From: Dichetophora obliterata
Lineage: Eukaryota; Arthropoda; Insecta; Diptera; Sciomyzidae
Assembly: GCA_963920525.1 (NCBI GenBank)
Contig: OY986438.1
Coordinates: 45,953,288 to 46,017,287, forward strand
Direction of reading: 5' to 3'
Length of the DNA stretch: 64,000 nt
Shown piece by piece: positions 11,155 through 23,300 of the stretch. Position 1 is the stretch's first letter; each line of letters starts with the position of its first letter. The notes under the pieces were generated by a model. That model worked only from the letters and a program-made list of their open reading frames with translations, was not told the origin of the DNA and did not search any database. The position numbers and the translations under genes were made by a program.

Positions 11155-13282
11155 TTTTTTCCAATTTTGTATAGCTTTCAATAGAAAATATCCTGGGTGA
11201 AAAAATCAAAATGAATTTTTTTAATAGTTGCAACCGTTTCGTTATGACAAGCCGTCAAAGTTACATTTTTTAAAAATTAAATTTTTCTTGTTATTCACAT
11301 ATTATTTAACCTATTTATTTGTATATCAAAATTAAGTTTAAATTTCTTATATCTGGCAAATTACTGTGGTTGTTTACATTTTTAACATATGGTTTGAATC
11401 TTATCATAAAAGTAAACACTAAAAGCGGGAAACAAATTTTTAAAAATGTTTAAAAAATAATTTTGAGAAAGATTGCCTATAGTTTTTCACGAAAAAATTA
11501 TTAGAACTACGTTACACCAAGTCTTATACCAAAATTTCTAGCTAATACTTACTAAAACGGAAGAAATACAAACACAAAATAACTCAATTTTTAAAATTTC
11601 CTTGCTGTAATCAAAAAAGCTTACAAATTTAAACAAAAACGTAGTTAACTTGTGTTGGTAGTACTTTTCAAGGCTGAGTTACTAAAATATGATAAATATG
11701 AGTGGCATTCGCCTATAAAATTTTCCATTTATCTATAATCACAAAAGATATTGATGTAACAATTTTCGCTGTTTTGAAAGAAGACTTAATGAAGTTTCAG
11801 GCAAAAATGGGTTTCGTTTATATGGGAGGTGGGTGTGGCAAAGGGCGGATTTGTATAACTTTTTCAACATTACTTAATTTTTCCAAGAAAGATATTCGTG
11901 CCAATTCTCATAGCTCTACGATCACTCCTTCTCTTTTTGGCCAAGAATGGGGAAGTTAGACTGTGCGACGTTTGTTTCCAAAAAAATTAAGATATACCAA
12001 AATATTTATTTTCTTCATAAATTATTATTGTTTAAAATTAACAACAATAAATGAAAAATAATTTAATAATGTGTGCTTAAATAAAATATAAGTCATGTAC
12101 AGACAATTTCTAAGCGTGCAATTATCGACGTGAAAAAAGCCGATTTTTTAAGCAAAAGTCACCTTTGTTTGGCAAAACTTGATTATGGTCGAAGTCGATT
12201 TACCCGTTAGCTTTCATATTTTCAGCAAGTCAGCTGCTGATGTTATTTAAATCATTCAGTTGGTCGTATTTTGTGACGTTAGTTAAATTCTTTAGTTAAC
12301 AGGTAACGTCAAATACAAAACATTTAAGGTACTATTACAGTGTATTAAAAATTTAAAATTCATTTTAGTTTTTCGATAGAATATGGTTCTGTAAGGTCTT
12401 AAGAATACGTATGCAAAATTTTAGAAAAAAAAATATTAAATAGAAAAAAGTTATAACATATATTATATTCGCATGTCGCGTAATATTCAAGAACCTTTAA
12501 ATCTTTAATCGCGTTTTTCTACGCATGCCATTTTTTAATTTTTTATTTTTTTTATTTGCGGAGGTTGAGTGCTCAACTACAACCCTTAACTCAAGAATGC
12601 ACTTTGATTTTCTACTTTAAGACGCTTGTAAATGCTGGAGACGAGAAACCAATGTTGTTATGTGCAACAATTCTTTAAACACAAATTAACAACAACTATA
12701 AAGACAAAATTTTTTTTTTATTTCCTCATGAATAATTATTCATCATGTAAAAAATTTGAATCAGTAAACTTAATAATACTAGGTAAAAAAAAGGTGTTTT
12801 TATAGCTACACACTGTAATTAACACCTTAAACTTAACATCTTAAAATTATCATTTCACCAATAAGAAAATTATTGATCTCATTTTTCAAACTTTAAGTTA
12901 GTTTAACATTTTTAAATAATTGATATATGTTTTCTTTTTACCTAATTTGTGATCAAATCTTATAATATTTTTTATAAATTGTATTATATTTGATATTATA
13001 AAAAATGTTTTTTACGTTATTGCTTTTTTTTGACAGAATGAATTTTTTAATAGAATTTTAAAATAATATATAAATTTATTTATAAAATAAGATATTTATA
13101 ATATATAACTGTTGTAATAAATGATGATTAGAGAGTATAAAAATATGCATTTGCATATGGCATTGTAATGTAGGATTTAAGGACATAAAGTCTCCGAAAA
13201 ATTTTGTTTAAAAACTAACGAGTTTTTAGTGAGTATGTGAGCAAACTTTCGCCCGAAGAATTATCAAACCTAAGATATTGCC

Positions 13283-13395
13283 CGGCAACATCTTGCGGTG
13301 TTGAACGTAGATTCTCTGCATATTCATCGTTTTTAACGGAGAAATTTTTCAATGGAGAATTTAAAGCAACACTTGGAAGTTTATTACCATTCTAA
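13283..13395 (+). pseudogene. hAT transposase C-terminal dimerisation domain remnant
   Basis: The frame reads PATSCGVERRFSAYSSFLTEK, the hallmark of the hAT C-terminal dimerisation domain, and ends at a stop soon after LLPF. The central catalytic region between 11154 and 13283 is not recognisable. The fragment lies about 540 bp before the right TIR of the same element. Confidence 0.75.
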
Positions 13396-13938
13396 TATTT
13401 GAAAAATGTTTAACTGCATTTTATATTGTTTTTTTTTAAGTTAATTCAATAGTAACAAAAAGACTGAAAACGAAGTTGCTCAGTAAAAGTTAATATTATT
13501 TTTAAGTTTTTACGTTTATTTAAAAAAAGGGGTTTTTAAGAAATTCAACATATTAAAACGCTTAAAGCAAATGCTATTCAAAACATTTATAAGATTGGAA
13601 GTATATATTCCGTTACAAAATATGTACAATTTTGTTTAATTTTTCTCTTAAAATATTTTTATCGAGCATATTTTTAAATTCATCGACCATATTTTCGATT
13701 TTTCGTGCTTTTTAATGCGCAAAAATCAAGTTTTATCGTGCATATTTTTATACTCTCTAATGATGACTATTGAATTAAAAAAGTCTCTTCTTGTTCTCTT
13801 TTTTTTTGTCAAGAGTTTTATTGTATTCTCCTATGCTTCTAGTAACCTAACATTGTTTTACTCTAAAAGTAATTAGCAGGGCGCTTTTAGAAAACTGCGG
13901 GCGGGCGCATAAAATATAGTTACGCTACTGGGAGTCAT

Positions 13939-14610
13939 GGTTTGCTGTAGGTTAAATTAAAGATTCAGAGAATCACAGACACTATAAACAAATGTTTTAA
14001 TAATGAAATTTTTTATCTGGTCGCATTTCCGCGGTTATATTTCAAGACGATTCTTTTCCAAGTCATCGCCCAAAACTGTTATGTTCATGTACCATAAATG
14101 AATAAGGAATGAATATTTATAGAACTGTTTATAAAAAATATTGTCTTCTCACATCGTTACCTTTTCAAAGCTAGCAGCATAGAAACAAGTTTGGGGATAC
14201 ATGTTTTACCGTGTCCCTGACTTGAGTATAATTAAGAACTTTGGGGCATTATTCAACGGAAAATTAGTCAGAACAAACCATCAAGTATGCTAAGTTGAAA
14301 GGAGTTATTGTATTCACTTGTTTCAATGACATTTATAATGGTTTTATAAACAAATTTCGTTAAGCAAATTTGTACAGAAAGAAAGGGCTATCAAGGCAAA
14401 ATACTCGTTACTTCGTTCGATTGACATGCTTGTTACTAAAAGCCTTTTTTTTGTACAAAATGTACAAATTCTTTCATAAGTAAATAAATTCCTTATAACA
14501 TATTAAAAAATAATCTCTGTTAATTTTCAAAGTTTTCGTTTCAATTTATTTAAGTTAATAAGCTAGCGAATTTGAATTTTAACTGAAGCATTCTGGTCAG
14601 GATTTTTGTT
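13939..14610. other. Unassigned sequence
   Basis: Between the hAT relic and the next repeat there is no frame or repeat I can identify. Confidence 0.35.
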
Positions 14611-14613
14611 CTA

Positions 14614-14920
14614 TACACGGTCAAAAAATCTTGAACTTATTTTGAATTTATTAACTGGAATCGTGCATTTGTTTAATACTTGTTGTATTTGAATTTGAAC
14701 TCTTCAAAATATTATGAATTATTTTAATTAAACCTAGAATAATATTTAATGTATCTTGGATTACTCTAAGAAAGCAGCGTTCAGCTTGGTTCTGTTCTTA
14801 TGTACACAGTTAAAAATCTTGGACTAAATTGTATTACAGCTAAAATATTAGTGCATTTTGTAAACCTTGCATTTTAAAATTTAAGCTTTGGAAATACTTA
14901 TAATTAAAACTCTACTGTAT
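14614..14920 (+). repeat. Two diverged head-to-tail copies of a CACGGTCAAAAATYTTGRACT-type repeat
   Basis: The starts at 14614 (TACACGGTCAAAAAATCTTG) and 14802 (TACACAGTTAAAAATCTTGG) are the same terminal sequence about 188 bp apart, and the DNA that follows each is alignable by eye (GTGCATTT..., ATTAAAA...). A related terminus occurs inverted at 49788-49816 and in the palindromes at 35081 and 35276. The segment about 14680-14800 also resembles 49430-49545. Confidence 0.5.
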
Positions 14921-15142
14921 TAAAATTTAAGCTAAAAGAAATATTACAACTTCCCTTTTACAGCTTTTTGTGTAAACTTTATCAATTTCTGGGGAGTAAC
15001 AAGCTTGTTAAGATCAAGCTAATCGAACCTAATTTCAGATATATTAAGGAATATGACAGATATTGTATTGTCTTAGTATATGGAATAGATATTATATTAA
15101 ATATTTCTAAATTTAACTTAAGAAGTTATAAAAATTTTAATA

Positions 15143-16240
15143 CATGTACAGTAAGCCGGATCGAAATTTCGATTTCGCAGGACTTAAAAATAAGAGGAAC
15201 TCTTAGAAACTTTTTCTCCATAATTTTTTTTGGATCGGAGAATTCCTCATGGAGTGGTTTTGGTGTGGTCATGTTTTTTGCATGCAACTTTTTTTCCCTT
15301 AGAATGCATACCCAGCTTTTAACTTATTGGAAAGTTATTGAGCTCTTCTTTCCATTGATATATCGTATACTGATATATTTACATTGATTTATCGTTTCTC
15401 AAACAACACTGAGTGTCACAAAAATATAAAACATGAGAAATCGATACTCAGGCAATTTTTGGGACATTTTTCAGCTTATTTATAATTAAATTGCCACAAT
15501 TACTGTTCGATTTTGACAAATTTTGGCATATATGAGGTACACAAAATCAAATTATGACGACCGTATTTCAGTTAAGTGTCCACAAGAGGGCGCTCCAAGC
15601 AAAATTTAGGATTTACATAAGATCTTGCAGGCGCCTTCTGCCTTTGAAACACACACAATTTTGCTTAAAAAATAGCATCGACAAATTGTTAAAAAACCAC
15701 AATATACGATATATTAATGGAAAGATTAGCTCAATACCTTTCTAATTAGCTAAAAATTCATGTAAATACCAAGAAAAATACATATTTTAAAGTCGTTTAA
15801 AAAACCGTATTTTCGAAATTGGCAAAATAATGATTTTTAAGTTCTCAAAAGAGTTTTTAAAGGAAAAAAATTAATTTTTTTTTTATCCAAAATTTGAGTA
15901 CTATCAAAATTTTTACTGACTTAATCCTCACGTTGTTGTTGCCTGCTTCAAACTTACTTGATTTATAAAGCTCACAATTAAGATCACGTAAAAATTCAAA
16001 GAATATATCACAATTAATTATCTAATCAAAATCTAAAATATTTTGCTTATCTTAGATATGCATTCTGAAGAAAAAAAAAAAGTAAAATGCAAAAAACATT
16101 ATTTTTAAGCCAAAAAAGAGATTCAAGAGAACCAAAACCAATGATGCCGAAATAGTTTTTAAGAGTCCCTCTATTTTTTGAGTCGGTGTCCGGCTGACTT
16201 TTTTCTTCTCTCCATACAAATCGATCTGGCTTAATGTACA
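15143..16240. mobile_element. Foldback (long inverted repeat) element
   Basis: An outer arm at 15143-15310 matches the reverse complement of 16060-16240, including the GTACAKTAAGCC start, the GGRACTCTTA(G/A)AAAC block and a TTTTTTGCAT...AGAATGCATA block. An inner arm at 15325-15371 matches the reverse complement of 15700-15745, including TATTGAGCT and TATATCGTATA. The two centres differ, so the right arm seems to carry about 300 bp of extra DNA (15750-16056). No transposase is visible. Long inverted arms with no gene fit a foldback or Mutator-like non-autonomous element. Confidence 0.65.
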
Positions 16241-16639
16241 CACATAACTTAAGAGCATATTAAAAAACTGATAAAATAAAAAATGTTCTACTTACCGCTT
16301 CTGATCAACAATACTTAATTTGTCTGCTTAATGTTGGGAATGTGCGTAAGTCCTTAAGCTGATTTGCTACACGAGCAGTATTAATTGTTGTGTATTAATT
16401 ATTACATTGTATACATTTTTTAACTGTTTTAAAATTTTGATTTTATAGTGTGTGTTATGTTAAAATTAATATAACAGCAATAAATATTTTTTTATATGAA
16501 AATTGCAGCGTTTTTAAGCTTTGTTCACGAACGTTTTCCAAAAACGCGTTGCTTTATTAAAATGTGTTATATGTTATCGTAGTATATTTTGTGGTTCTTG
16601 TTTTTTTTAAATTCTCTGGCACACGTTTTGTTAAGCAAA

Positions 16640-17900
16640 CCCAAGACCAATGCAATAACAAACACAATTTTTACAATGCTCAAAACTCAAAAGCACCTTT
16701 TTTTTCTCTGACATTAACTGATAACTAAACTTCAGCGAGCTGATAACAATGTAGCGGCGTTGACGCAACGGCTTGCGGCAAGTCGTTTTAATGCCCAGAC
16801 AAGACAGCGAAGCGTCGGCAAAATCATGCTCATCAAAACAAAATAGAAAATAAAGAACGAAAAACAAAAACAATCTTTATGAAACAGTGTGACGACGTAA
16901 AGTTAGAAGCAGAGTGCCCACAAACGGCCAGACAACTAGGTGAACAAGCTAGCTGAATCGCGTTGAGCTGATGTTTTGCAACGAAGCGTTGATTCACGAC
17001 TGAAGAACAGCGCGAAGCAGTGGTAAAAAACAGTCTGTGATGATCTTCAACAGCAGAAGCAGCAGCAGCAGACAAAAATAACAACAACAACAACAGCAGC
17101 CACCACCAGCAGACGTTGAAATGTTGTCATAAAGAATGCTGCGCATCGTCATCGTCATCATCATCTTCACCATCATGATCATGTGATGCACGTGAACGCC
17201 ACACCAATCACAATAATATATATAACAGCAACATCAACAATTGCAACCCCAGCTCGGCTACCACCACCACCACCACCACGACTAACAACATCAACAACAT
17301 TCACAGTCATAGCGCAAAATCAGCAACGGAAGATGCGCGCGCACGCTTCAACTTAACTGTTAAAATCGATGACGATGTCCTCGTTGGCAACATCATCACG
17401 TTGGAATTCCTGTAAAGGTTTTAGCAAATTGTTGTTGTTGTTTTTTTTTCACTGCTTTGCTTCTTGACTCTTGCGGTTTTGATGTTGCTGTTTTGCTGTT
17501 AACTGCGCTATGTTGTTGTCGCTGTTGTATGACTGCTGTTAGTTGACAGGAACTGTTAATGTTAATGTTATTTTTAATTTTTATTATGTTTATAGAAAAT
17601 GTTAGTGTTTCTTGTTGTTGGTTTTGCAATTGTATTATGCATTGGTGGTTGTTTTTTCTTGATTTGTGTTATTGTTTTATTTCTCTTGTTGTTGTTGTTG
17701 TTGTTGTTGTTGCTGTCTTGCCATTGTTTTACGTGTTTGCTCTGTTTTGGTTGGTTGAAATGGCGTTGAGTATTTTTTTTCCACATTTTGTACATTGCAT
17801 TATTTTTACACACAATACAGTTATGAACGCTTTAACAATAACAACAACAACAAAAGGCACACTAAAAGCAACAACAGCAACTACTACGTATGTGATGAAG
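16640..17900. repeat. Triplet-repeat-rich island
   Basis: Runs of CAG, CAA, CCA, TCA and TTG units alternate here, for example at 17050-17105, 17146-17180, 17256-17280, 17690-17713 and 17837-17880. The DNA is less AT-rich than its surroundings and shows no transposon signature. Frames crossing it encode only low-complexity Q, N, C or V tracts. It resembles the non-coding flanks, introns or UTRs common around fly developmental genes, but no exon can be supported. Confidence 0.45.
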
Positions 17901-18429
17901 GTAGGCGCTTAAATTGTGTTAAATGTTTTGTTGCATTTACCAAGCAAAAAAGTTGCTTTATTAAAATAATAACAAAAGACTTAAGCTACAAACTTCATGT
18001 TATTCTGCTTATATTAAAGGAATAATGGCATTTTCGTTTCTCGGAAAAATACTACATTTTTTCTACACTTTTTAGAAATTTTGCCAGCTTGAGAAAAAAA
18101 ATAGTATAGAATATGTTGATCTTAAAAGTAAAAAAATTCAGAATTCTAAAAAATGTCAGAAAGAGGGCAGAGAAACGAAAAACCAAGGTTCGTGAACAAT
18201 TTCAGATTGGTATTTATTATTTAATAAATTTTTTGTTGCGCTTGAACTTTCGTTAGTAAAATAAATTTGTTTTAAGCTATAAAAGCGTCCTAAACGTTAA
18301 AAACGCCAATTAAAATTATCAATTTGATTGTGAATTAAGTAAAGTTGTTTTATGCCCTTGTATAATTATTTACTTACACCATGGTTTTAAGTTATAGAAT
18401 TACTTTTAATAATTAATTTATAGTTAAAA

Positions 18430-18570
18430 ATGGAAGACCAAAAGAAACTGCAAGTGAACTGCTTTCCAGGAACCCTTGAAAGGATTCGGAGCCATTTTAC
18501 TAAAAAACATGGTAGCTCGATGAATGACTCGACTGACAGATGCAATGCATAAGTCGAAACGATCGACCAA
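18430..18570 (+). other. Short unrecognised open frame
   Basis: An ATG-initiated frame of 46 codons starts MEDQKKLQVNCF and contains RIRSHFTKKHG, a basic His-rich stretch reminiscent of a zinc-finger edge. It may be a transposase scrap or chance. Confidence 0.2.
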
Positions 18571-19499
18571 CATCTCGATAAGAACAAGCCTCATGTGCAG
18601 CTAATTAAAGAAACACAGTTATGTATTTTCAAACTTGTTAACTAAGCTTTCAAACAAAGAAACTGATATTCTAAACTGGTGTCTGAACTCCTTCTCGAAA
18701 TACTTAGGAACAACGTCGCTTAGATAGTTCCTGATGCAGTTTCTACTATCGCATTATGCTCTGATCAATTAACCAAAAATTAATTAATCTTCACTTTCAG
18801 GTCCCTCAAAAAGCATTTCTAAAAGTTTTACATCACTGCTTTCAGATTCACTTGGCAGTAGAAAAGTTTAAACAGCTTCACTCAAATTATTAAAAGCAAT
18901 TTTTAAGCAAAACTCAACAGTTTTTAAATTTTTAATTCTTCTTATTTATTTATTGTTATCCAAAAATTTGTAAATACTTGTGAGAAACATAAACAAACAT
19001 TTGACATTTACTCGTTCTCATATACGTCCGCAGGAGGGGAAGAGGGGCTCGCCCCCCAAGGCAGTGTCCATTTTTTAAATATCTTCATATTAAATCAAAA
19101 AGACGTAAGCTACTATTAAAAATTTTTAGGGGAGAGTCAAAAAACTTTCTAAATTGTAATTGTAATTGTAAGTAGCGCTCAAACTTAGAGATCTAAGAAC
19201 TTTTTTAATAAAAACGTCGTTTTTAGTTGTAGGAGTGTAATATTTAGCAGGAAAATGTGTTTTGATGAGGTGCATCAATAATCAATAAAAAGACTTTGAG
19301 TTTATTGTAACTTGAGGCGTTTTTGATTTTATATGACGATATTTTCATTATAAATATTGCTTATATATTTTGAAGAGAACTCAAAAATACTTTTTTGAAG
19401 GTAAATTTATAAATAAAGCTGAATTTATAGTATATTGTACCCGTCGCAGTAATAAGTTACGATACCATTCTTACATTCAAAAAATTTTGTGTGTAAATA

Positions 19500-19900
19500 T
19501 TACTAAAAACTGCGTCCATTCTACGAATATTATTCGTAGTTTTCAGTCACGAATAGGATTCGTAGATTGGGCGTAGTTTGGTACATATTACAAATATTTT
19601 ATTCGTATTCGTACAAAAACAAATGTATATTATACGAATACATTTGTTATATTAACTAATAACGAAAAACAAAACATTATGTCTGAGCTAGGGTTTTTAG
19701 CTTACTAGCCACGTACTCTTTCAATAGACTACGGCCACCTTGCAATCATACATTTCCTCATATTCTGTAATTGTTCAACAAACCAGGCTGAAAGACTTCG
19801 GTTGTACACATTTTAAACTCAACCAATACTACATACTACGAATCCATTAATAAATACTACGAATGTAATGGAAGAAATTACGAAGTTACGAGAAATTTAG
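19500..19900. repeat. Palindromic ACGAAT/ATTCGT motif cluster
   Basis: CTACGAATATTATTCGTAG, ACGAATAGGATTCGTAG, ATTCGTATTCGTAC and CTACGAAT recur from 19530 to 19640 and again from 19845 to 19875, on both sides of the SINE head at 19681-19741. It looks like one small hairpin-rich element split by that insertion. Confidence 0.4.
19681..19741 (-). mobile_element. SINE head fragment
   Basis: The reverse strand reads AAGGTGGCCGTAGTCTA, then GAGTACGTGGCTAGTAAGCTAA and CTAGCTCAGAC, matching the tRNA-like head of the copies at 25071 and 53032. Only about 60 bp survive. Confidence 0.6.
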
Positions 19901-20065
19901 GAGCTTAGGAAGGACGATAAGCAAATTTATGTGTTAAAGTTATTAAACACATGAAGAAAACAAAGTTAAATAAATTTAAAAAATTTAAGATTTAAGTTTT
20001 CCCAAAAGTCGGCTTAAAAAAATCGTTTTTCTGTCATAAAGATGATCCAATATGGATATTTTTTG

Positions 20066-20250
20066 ATTTTATACAATATGTTTTAAATACAAATTCGAAA
20101 TGTTTGATAGTTTAAATCATACTTGATTTTAAATACAAATTCTAGTTGTTTGATAGCTTAAAATCGTTTATTGAGCTTTAGGTCAAAGTTAGAACAATTA
20201 ATTGTCTAACGACTCTTTCCAAAGAAAAAATAACAACAACAAAGTTTTTT
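20066..20250 (+). repeat. Copy of the ATTTAAATACAAATTCTA repeat family
   Basis: This stretch is the reverse complement of 51420-51600, including the doubled AAATACAAATTCKAAATG unit, the TTTATTGAGCTT and GTTAGAACAATTAATTG blocks and an AACAACAAC end. Confidence 0.7.
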
Positions 20251-20600
20251 CAGTATGAAAAGGAAAAAAATCACTAGCTGATTTTATTGCAATTTCGGCC
20301 ATGCTAAAGGCTTCATCAGAAATCTTTGTGATACCCGTGCGCGCGCGCACTAGCACACTGCACCAAAGAGGCAATTCGATTTGAAGTGTCAATTTCTCAG
20401 TTTTTCTCCCATTTCACATTCTCGCATTTGGTGTTGTATTTTTGCTTTACTTTAGTTTTTATGCTTATGTTTTTATTATGGAGTCCAACAGTCTGCTGGA
20501 AGTCTTCCACTTACAAAGCATGGTTACTGAAGTTATTTTTAGATTCTTGCTGATATATTTTCAGCTTGTTTCTGTTTTAGTCGTGCTCTACCATCATAAA

Positions 20601-20714
20601 TGACCTTGTCATTTATTTTGTTGATTTTATATGATTTAAATACAAATTTTAAATGTTTGAGAGTTTAAATCATACTTGATTTTAAATACAAATTCTAGTT
20701 GTTTGATAGTTTTT
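20601..20714 (+). repeat. Second copy of the ATTTAAATACAAATTCTA repeat family
   Basis: It begins at GACCTTGTCATTTATTTTG, the outer end seen also at 31888 and 51622 (inverted), then runs through both AAATACAAATT units and stops at GTTTGATAGTTTT. Confidence 0.65.
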
Positions 20715-21159
20715 TCAATATGCATCAAAAATCAACATAATTTTTTAGTTTTTCGTAAACGCAATAGAATTGCTAACAATCTTGCAGCATTTAAATTTAA
20801 GAAAATCGCAGCGATCTAGGCAAGGGCAAAGCTTCTTATTCAAAAGCAAAAAAAAAAAAAAAAAATTAGGAAATTCTGCATAAAGTAGGCTAATCTTAGA
20901 TCTAGCACTAAGTTTTTAAAAAAAATATGATGTCAAATTCTTGTTAAGAAAGCGCTTTTACGCTTTGGTCAAAATTTTTTTTAAGACTGAAATTCATATA
21001 GAAAATTCGATTTGAAATATTTATTTTATACAATACTTTTTCAAATTCACGTTATTTAACAGGCGTCCACATATTTTGAGAATTTTCTGGATTTTTCGCG
21101 TCGTATGCTTATATATTACATCCAGGATTCAGAATCAAGCCTTGCAGGGAGGTTCTGGA

Positions 21160-23300
21160 ATTTTATTTTATTTATTTATTTTTATTTAAAAAACTTGTTG
21201 ACATATAAGAAAAGTTTTTTTGCATGTCGAATTAACATTGGATATAACAACATTTAAGACACGAAATGCAAATTAATGTTACATAATGCTATCAATAAAC
21301 ATATTACTTAAAAAGACTAAAATTTAAACAATGAATAATTATTCCTTAAAAAGTAATTAGAGAGTAAGAGAAGAACAAGAAAAAGTCAGGAGAGAAATTT
21401 GAAGTTAAGAAAAGTGTTTGAAAATTAAATGCTTAAAGTTAATTTTATTAGAAACGCTTTTAATACTATTAGGTAATGAATTCCACGACCTAATGACATT
21501 GACGAAAAACAATCTACTGGAGTTAAGGAAATTGTATCTAGGGATAATGAGGTTCATATTTCTACTTGACCTGCAAGACTTCAACCTATCAAAAAGATAT
21601 ATAATACTACGTGTTAAGATAATTCGGTGCAGGAATATGCAATTTCTAGCTTCAAGGTAACTAGGTAATTCACGACCTAGTAATTTTTACAATAGATAGA
21701 GATATGATCAAACTTTCTAAGACCGTATACATAGCGAGCTGCATTATTAAAAGCTACCAGGAGCTTATGTAGGGACCGAGAGTCAAGTTTGCAGTACACG
21801 ACCTCAGAACATGTTATGATCGGCGTAATCAACTGCAATACAAGTTTTCTTTTTGTTTCAACTGGCACAAAACTGGATGGCATTCGGATATTACGTAGAA
21901 GATAATATACTTTTTTTACGCATGAGTTGATGTGATCATCGCAGGCAAGGAATGAATTTATTTGAAAACCAAGATTTGTGGCCTTACTTACATGTTTCAG
22001 TTTAACGGTATTAAGTAAAATTGGAGGCAAATCATCATGGTAATATGGAGTTTTAGATAGAGGCAAAACAAATGATTTCGTGGGTTAAACGTGAGCATAT
22101 TTTCATCTGCCCATTTAGACACCAAAGCTAAGTCCTCGTTAACTCTAGCACATAGATCTTCAACCAGGCCGATTGGTCTGGATAAGTACAATTGGAGATC
22201 ATCTGCATATGCATGCATAGTGACGTGTTGGCACTTGCTGAAAATATCATTTCTGAACATTGTAAATAGTAATGGCCCAAGAACAGAGCCTTGAGGTACT
22301 CCGCTAGTAGTGTTTTTTAGCATAGAAAAAAGTTGGCCCACACGCACTCTTTGAGACCTACCTACTAGATAGTTCCATAGCAAACGGACCGCAGATTTTG
22401 AAAATTGTAAATTTTGAGCTATTTTTTTGCAGAGACGGTGTCGAATGCTTTGGAGATATCCAGCAAGCAGAGCAATGTCAAGTCAGCATTATCAAAATGT
22501 ACTCTTATATCATCCAGTATTTTGACCACAGCAGTGGAACAGCTGTGCGCAGGCCGAAAACCAGACTGGTGATGCGGCATGAGGTTAAAGGGACTTAAAT
22601 TATGGGATATCTGTTGCGCCATGAGCGATTCACATATTTTAGACACCGAGGACAAGAGGCTTATTGGACGGAACTCGCATGGGTTGCAAGCATTGGGCTT
22701 TTTTGCTATAGGAATAATTGTCGGACGCCACTTTCCAAATCTCAGGATAGCACGAGGTGGTAAAGCAGTGATTTATTATATGAGCGAGCGGACTAAAAAC
22801 ATGCTGTAAAATAAGCTTTATAAACCTAATGGAGATTCCATCCTCCCCAGATGCATTCGATTTTATTTTTTTTATACAGTTAGCTATATCCAATTCACTT
22901 ACAGCATTAAACCGAAATGCGTTCGAAGACTCAGGATCAAAACTATTATTATTATTATCATCAGTTTGTTGAGTTTCAGTTGATGAAGAATTAGTGACAA
23001 AATAATCATTCAACTGATTGGGGTCTAGATCGCAAGCTACGGAGTTTTTGCTGCATATACCGATACCTTTTAAGTTTGCCCACAACTGCTTGGAAGGTAG
23101 CGTAGGATTAAGTTTGGACATAAAATATTCTGATTTGGACCGCCTAACAGCGGATGTGGCATCATTAATGGCTTTTTTGTGCTCATTCCAGTTCAAGGTA
23201 GTGGGGTTGCGCTTCTATTTACAATATGTTTTGCTACGGTTTTTGAGAGAGTTTTGCTACGGTTTAACAGACCGCGTGAACCATGGACAACTACTATTTA
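21160..23300 (-). mobile_element. 5'-truncated jockey-group LINE
   Basis: On the reverse strand the element runs from the linker after the endonuclease through reverse transcriptase to a 3' region ending in an AAATAAATAAATAAAA tail (about 21160-21190). The endonuclease is missing. It interrupts the larger hAT-type element. Confidence 0.8.
21405..23300 (-). pseudogene. LINE ORF2 pseudogene: reverse transcriptase, frameshifted
   Basis: Reading down the reverse strand: CPWFTRSVK linker (about 23285), SGEDGISIRFIK (about 22840), QSGFRPAHSC, LLDISKAFDTV (motif A aspartate, about 22440), SGVPQGSVLGPLLF (about 22290), HAYADDLQLYLS (about 22200, both catalytic aspartates kept), LTFNP, NLGFQIN, then ARYVYGLRKFDHIS (about 21705), and a last part VIRSWNSLPNSI (about 21470). 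These lie in several frames, so at least three or four frameshifts have occurred, with stops in the N-terminal part. The family enzyme reverse-transcribes its RNA at a nicked chromosomal site; this copy is dead although its YADD is intact. Confidence 0.85.

Larger units (their letters stand above)
10998..13930 (+). mobile_element. hAT transposon relic, 2.9 kb, with 8-bp target duplication
   Basis: The left end CAGTGGCGTAA matches the reverse complement of the right end (CAGTAGCGTAA) at 10 of 11 bases, and both are followed by a GCCCGC-rich patch. The flanks GGAGTAAT (10990-10997) and GGAGTCAT (13931-13938) match at 7 of 8, a hAT target duplication. The length is right for a formerly autonomous hAT. 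Remnants of both ends of the transposase survive (11077-11154 and 13283-13395). It starts only 42 bp after the preceding TA-flanked element. Confidence 0.88.

Noticed and set aside
11702..11959. 85-codon plus-strand frame inside the hAT relic
   Set aside because: Begins at GTG, has no hAT transposase motif, and its text resembles repeat sequence rather than the missing catalytic core.
14968..15387. 139-codon plus-strand frame
   Set aside because: Overlaps the left arm of the foldback element; composition is AT-driven and the other arm has no matching open frame.
16833..17191. Minus-strand frames with C and L runs
   Set aside because: Runs come from CAG/CAA repeats; no recognisable motif, signal peptide or conserved neighbour.
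17396..17813. Q/N-rich minus-strand frames
   Set aside because: They are translations of (TTG)n and (GTT)n repeats read in reverse and overlap one another.
17559..17912. 117-codon plus-strand frame
   Set aside because: Its sequence is dominated by V, L, F and T tracts produced by TTG and CAA microsatellites, without a domain or plausible gene structure.
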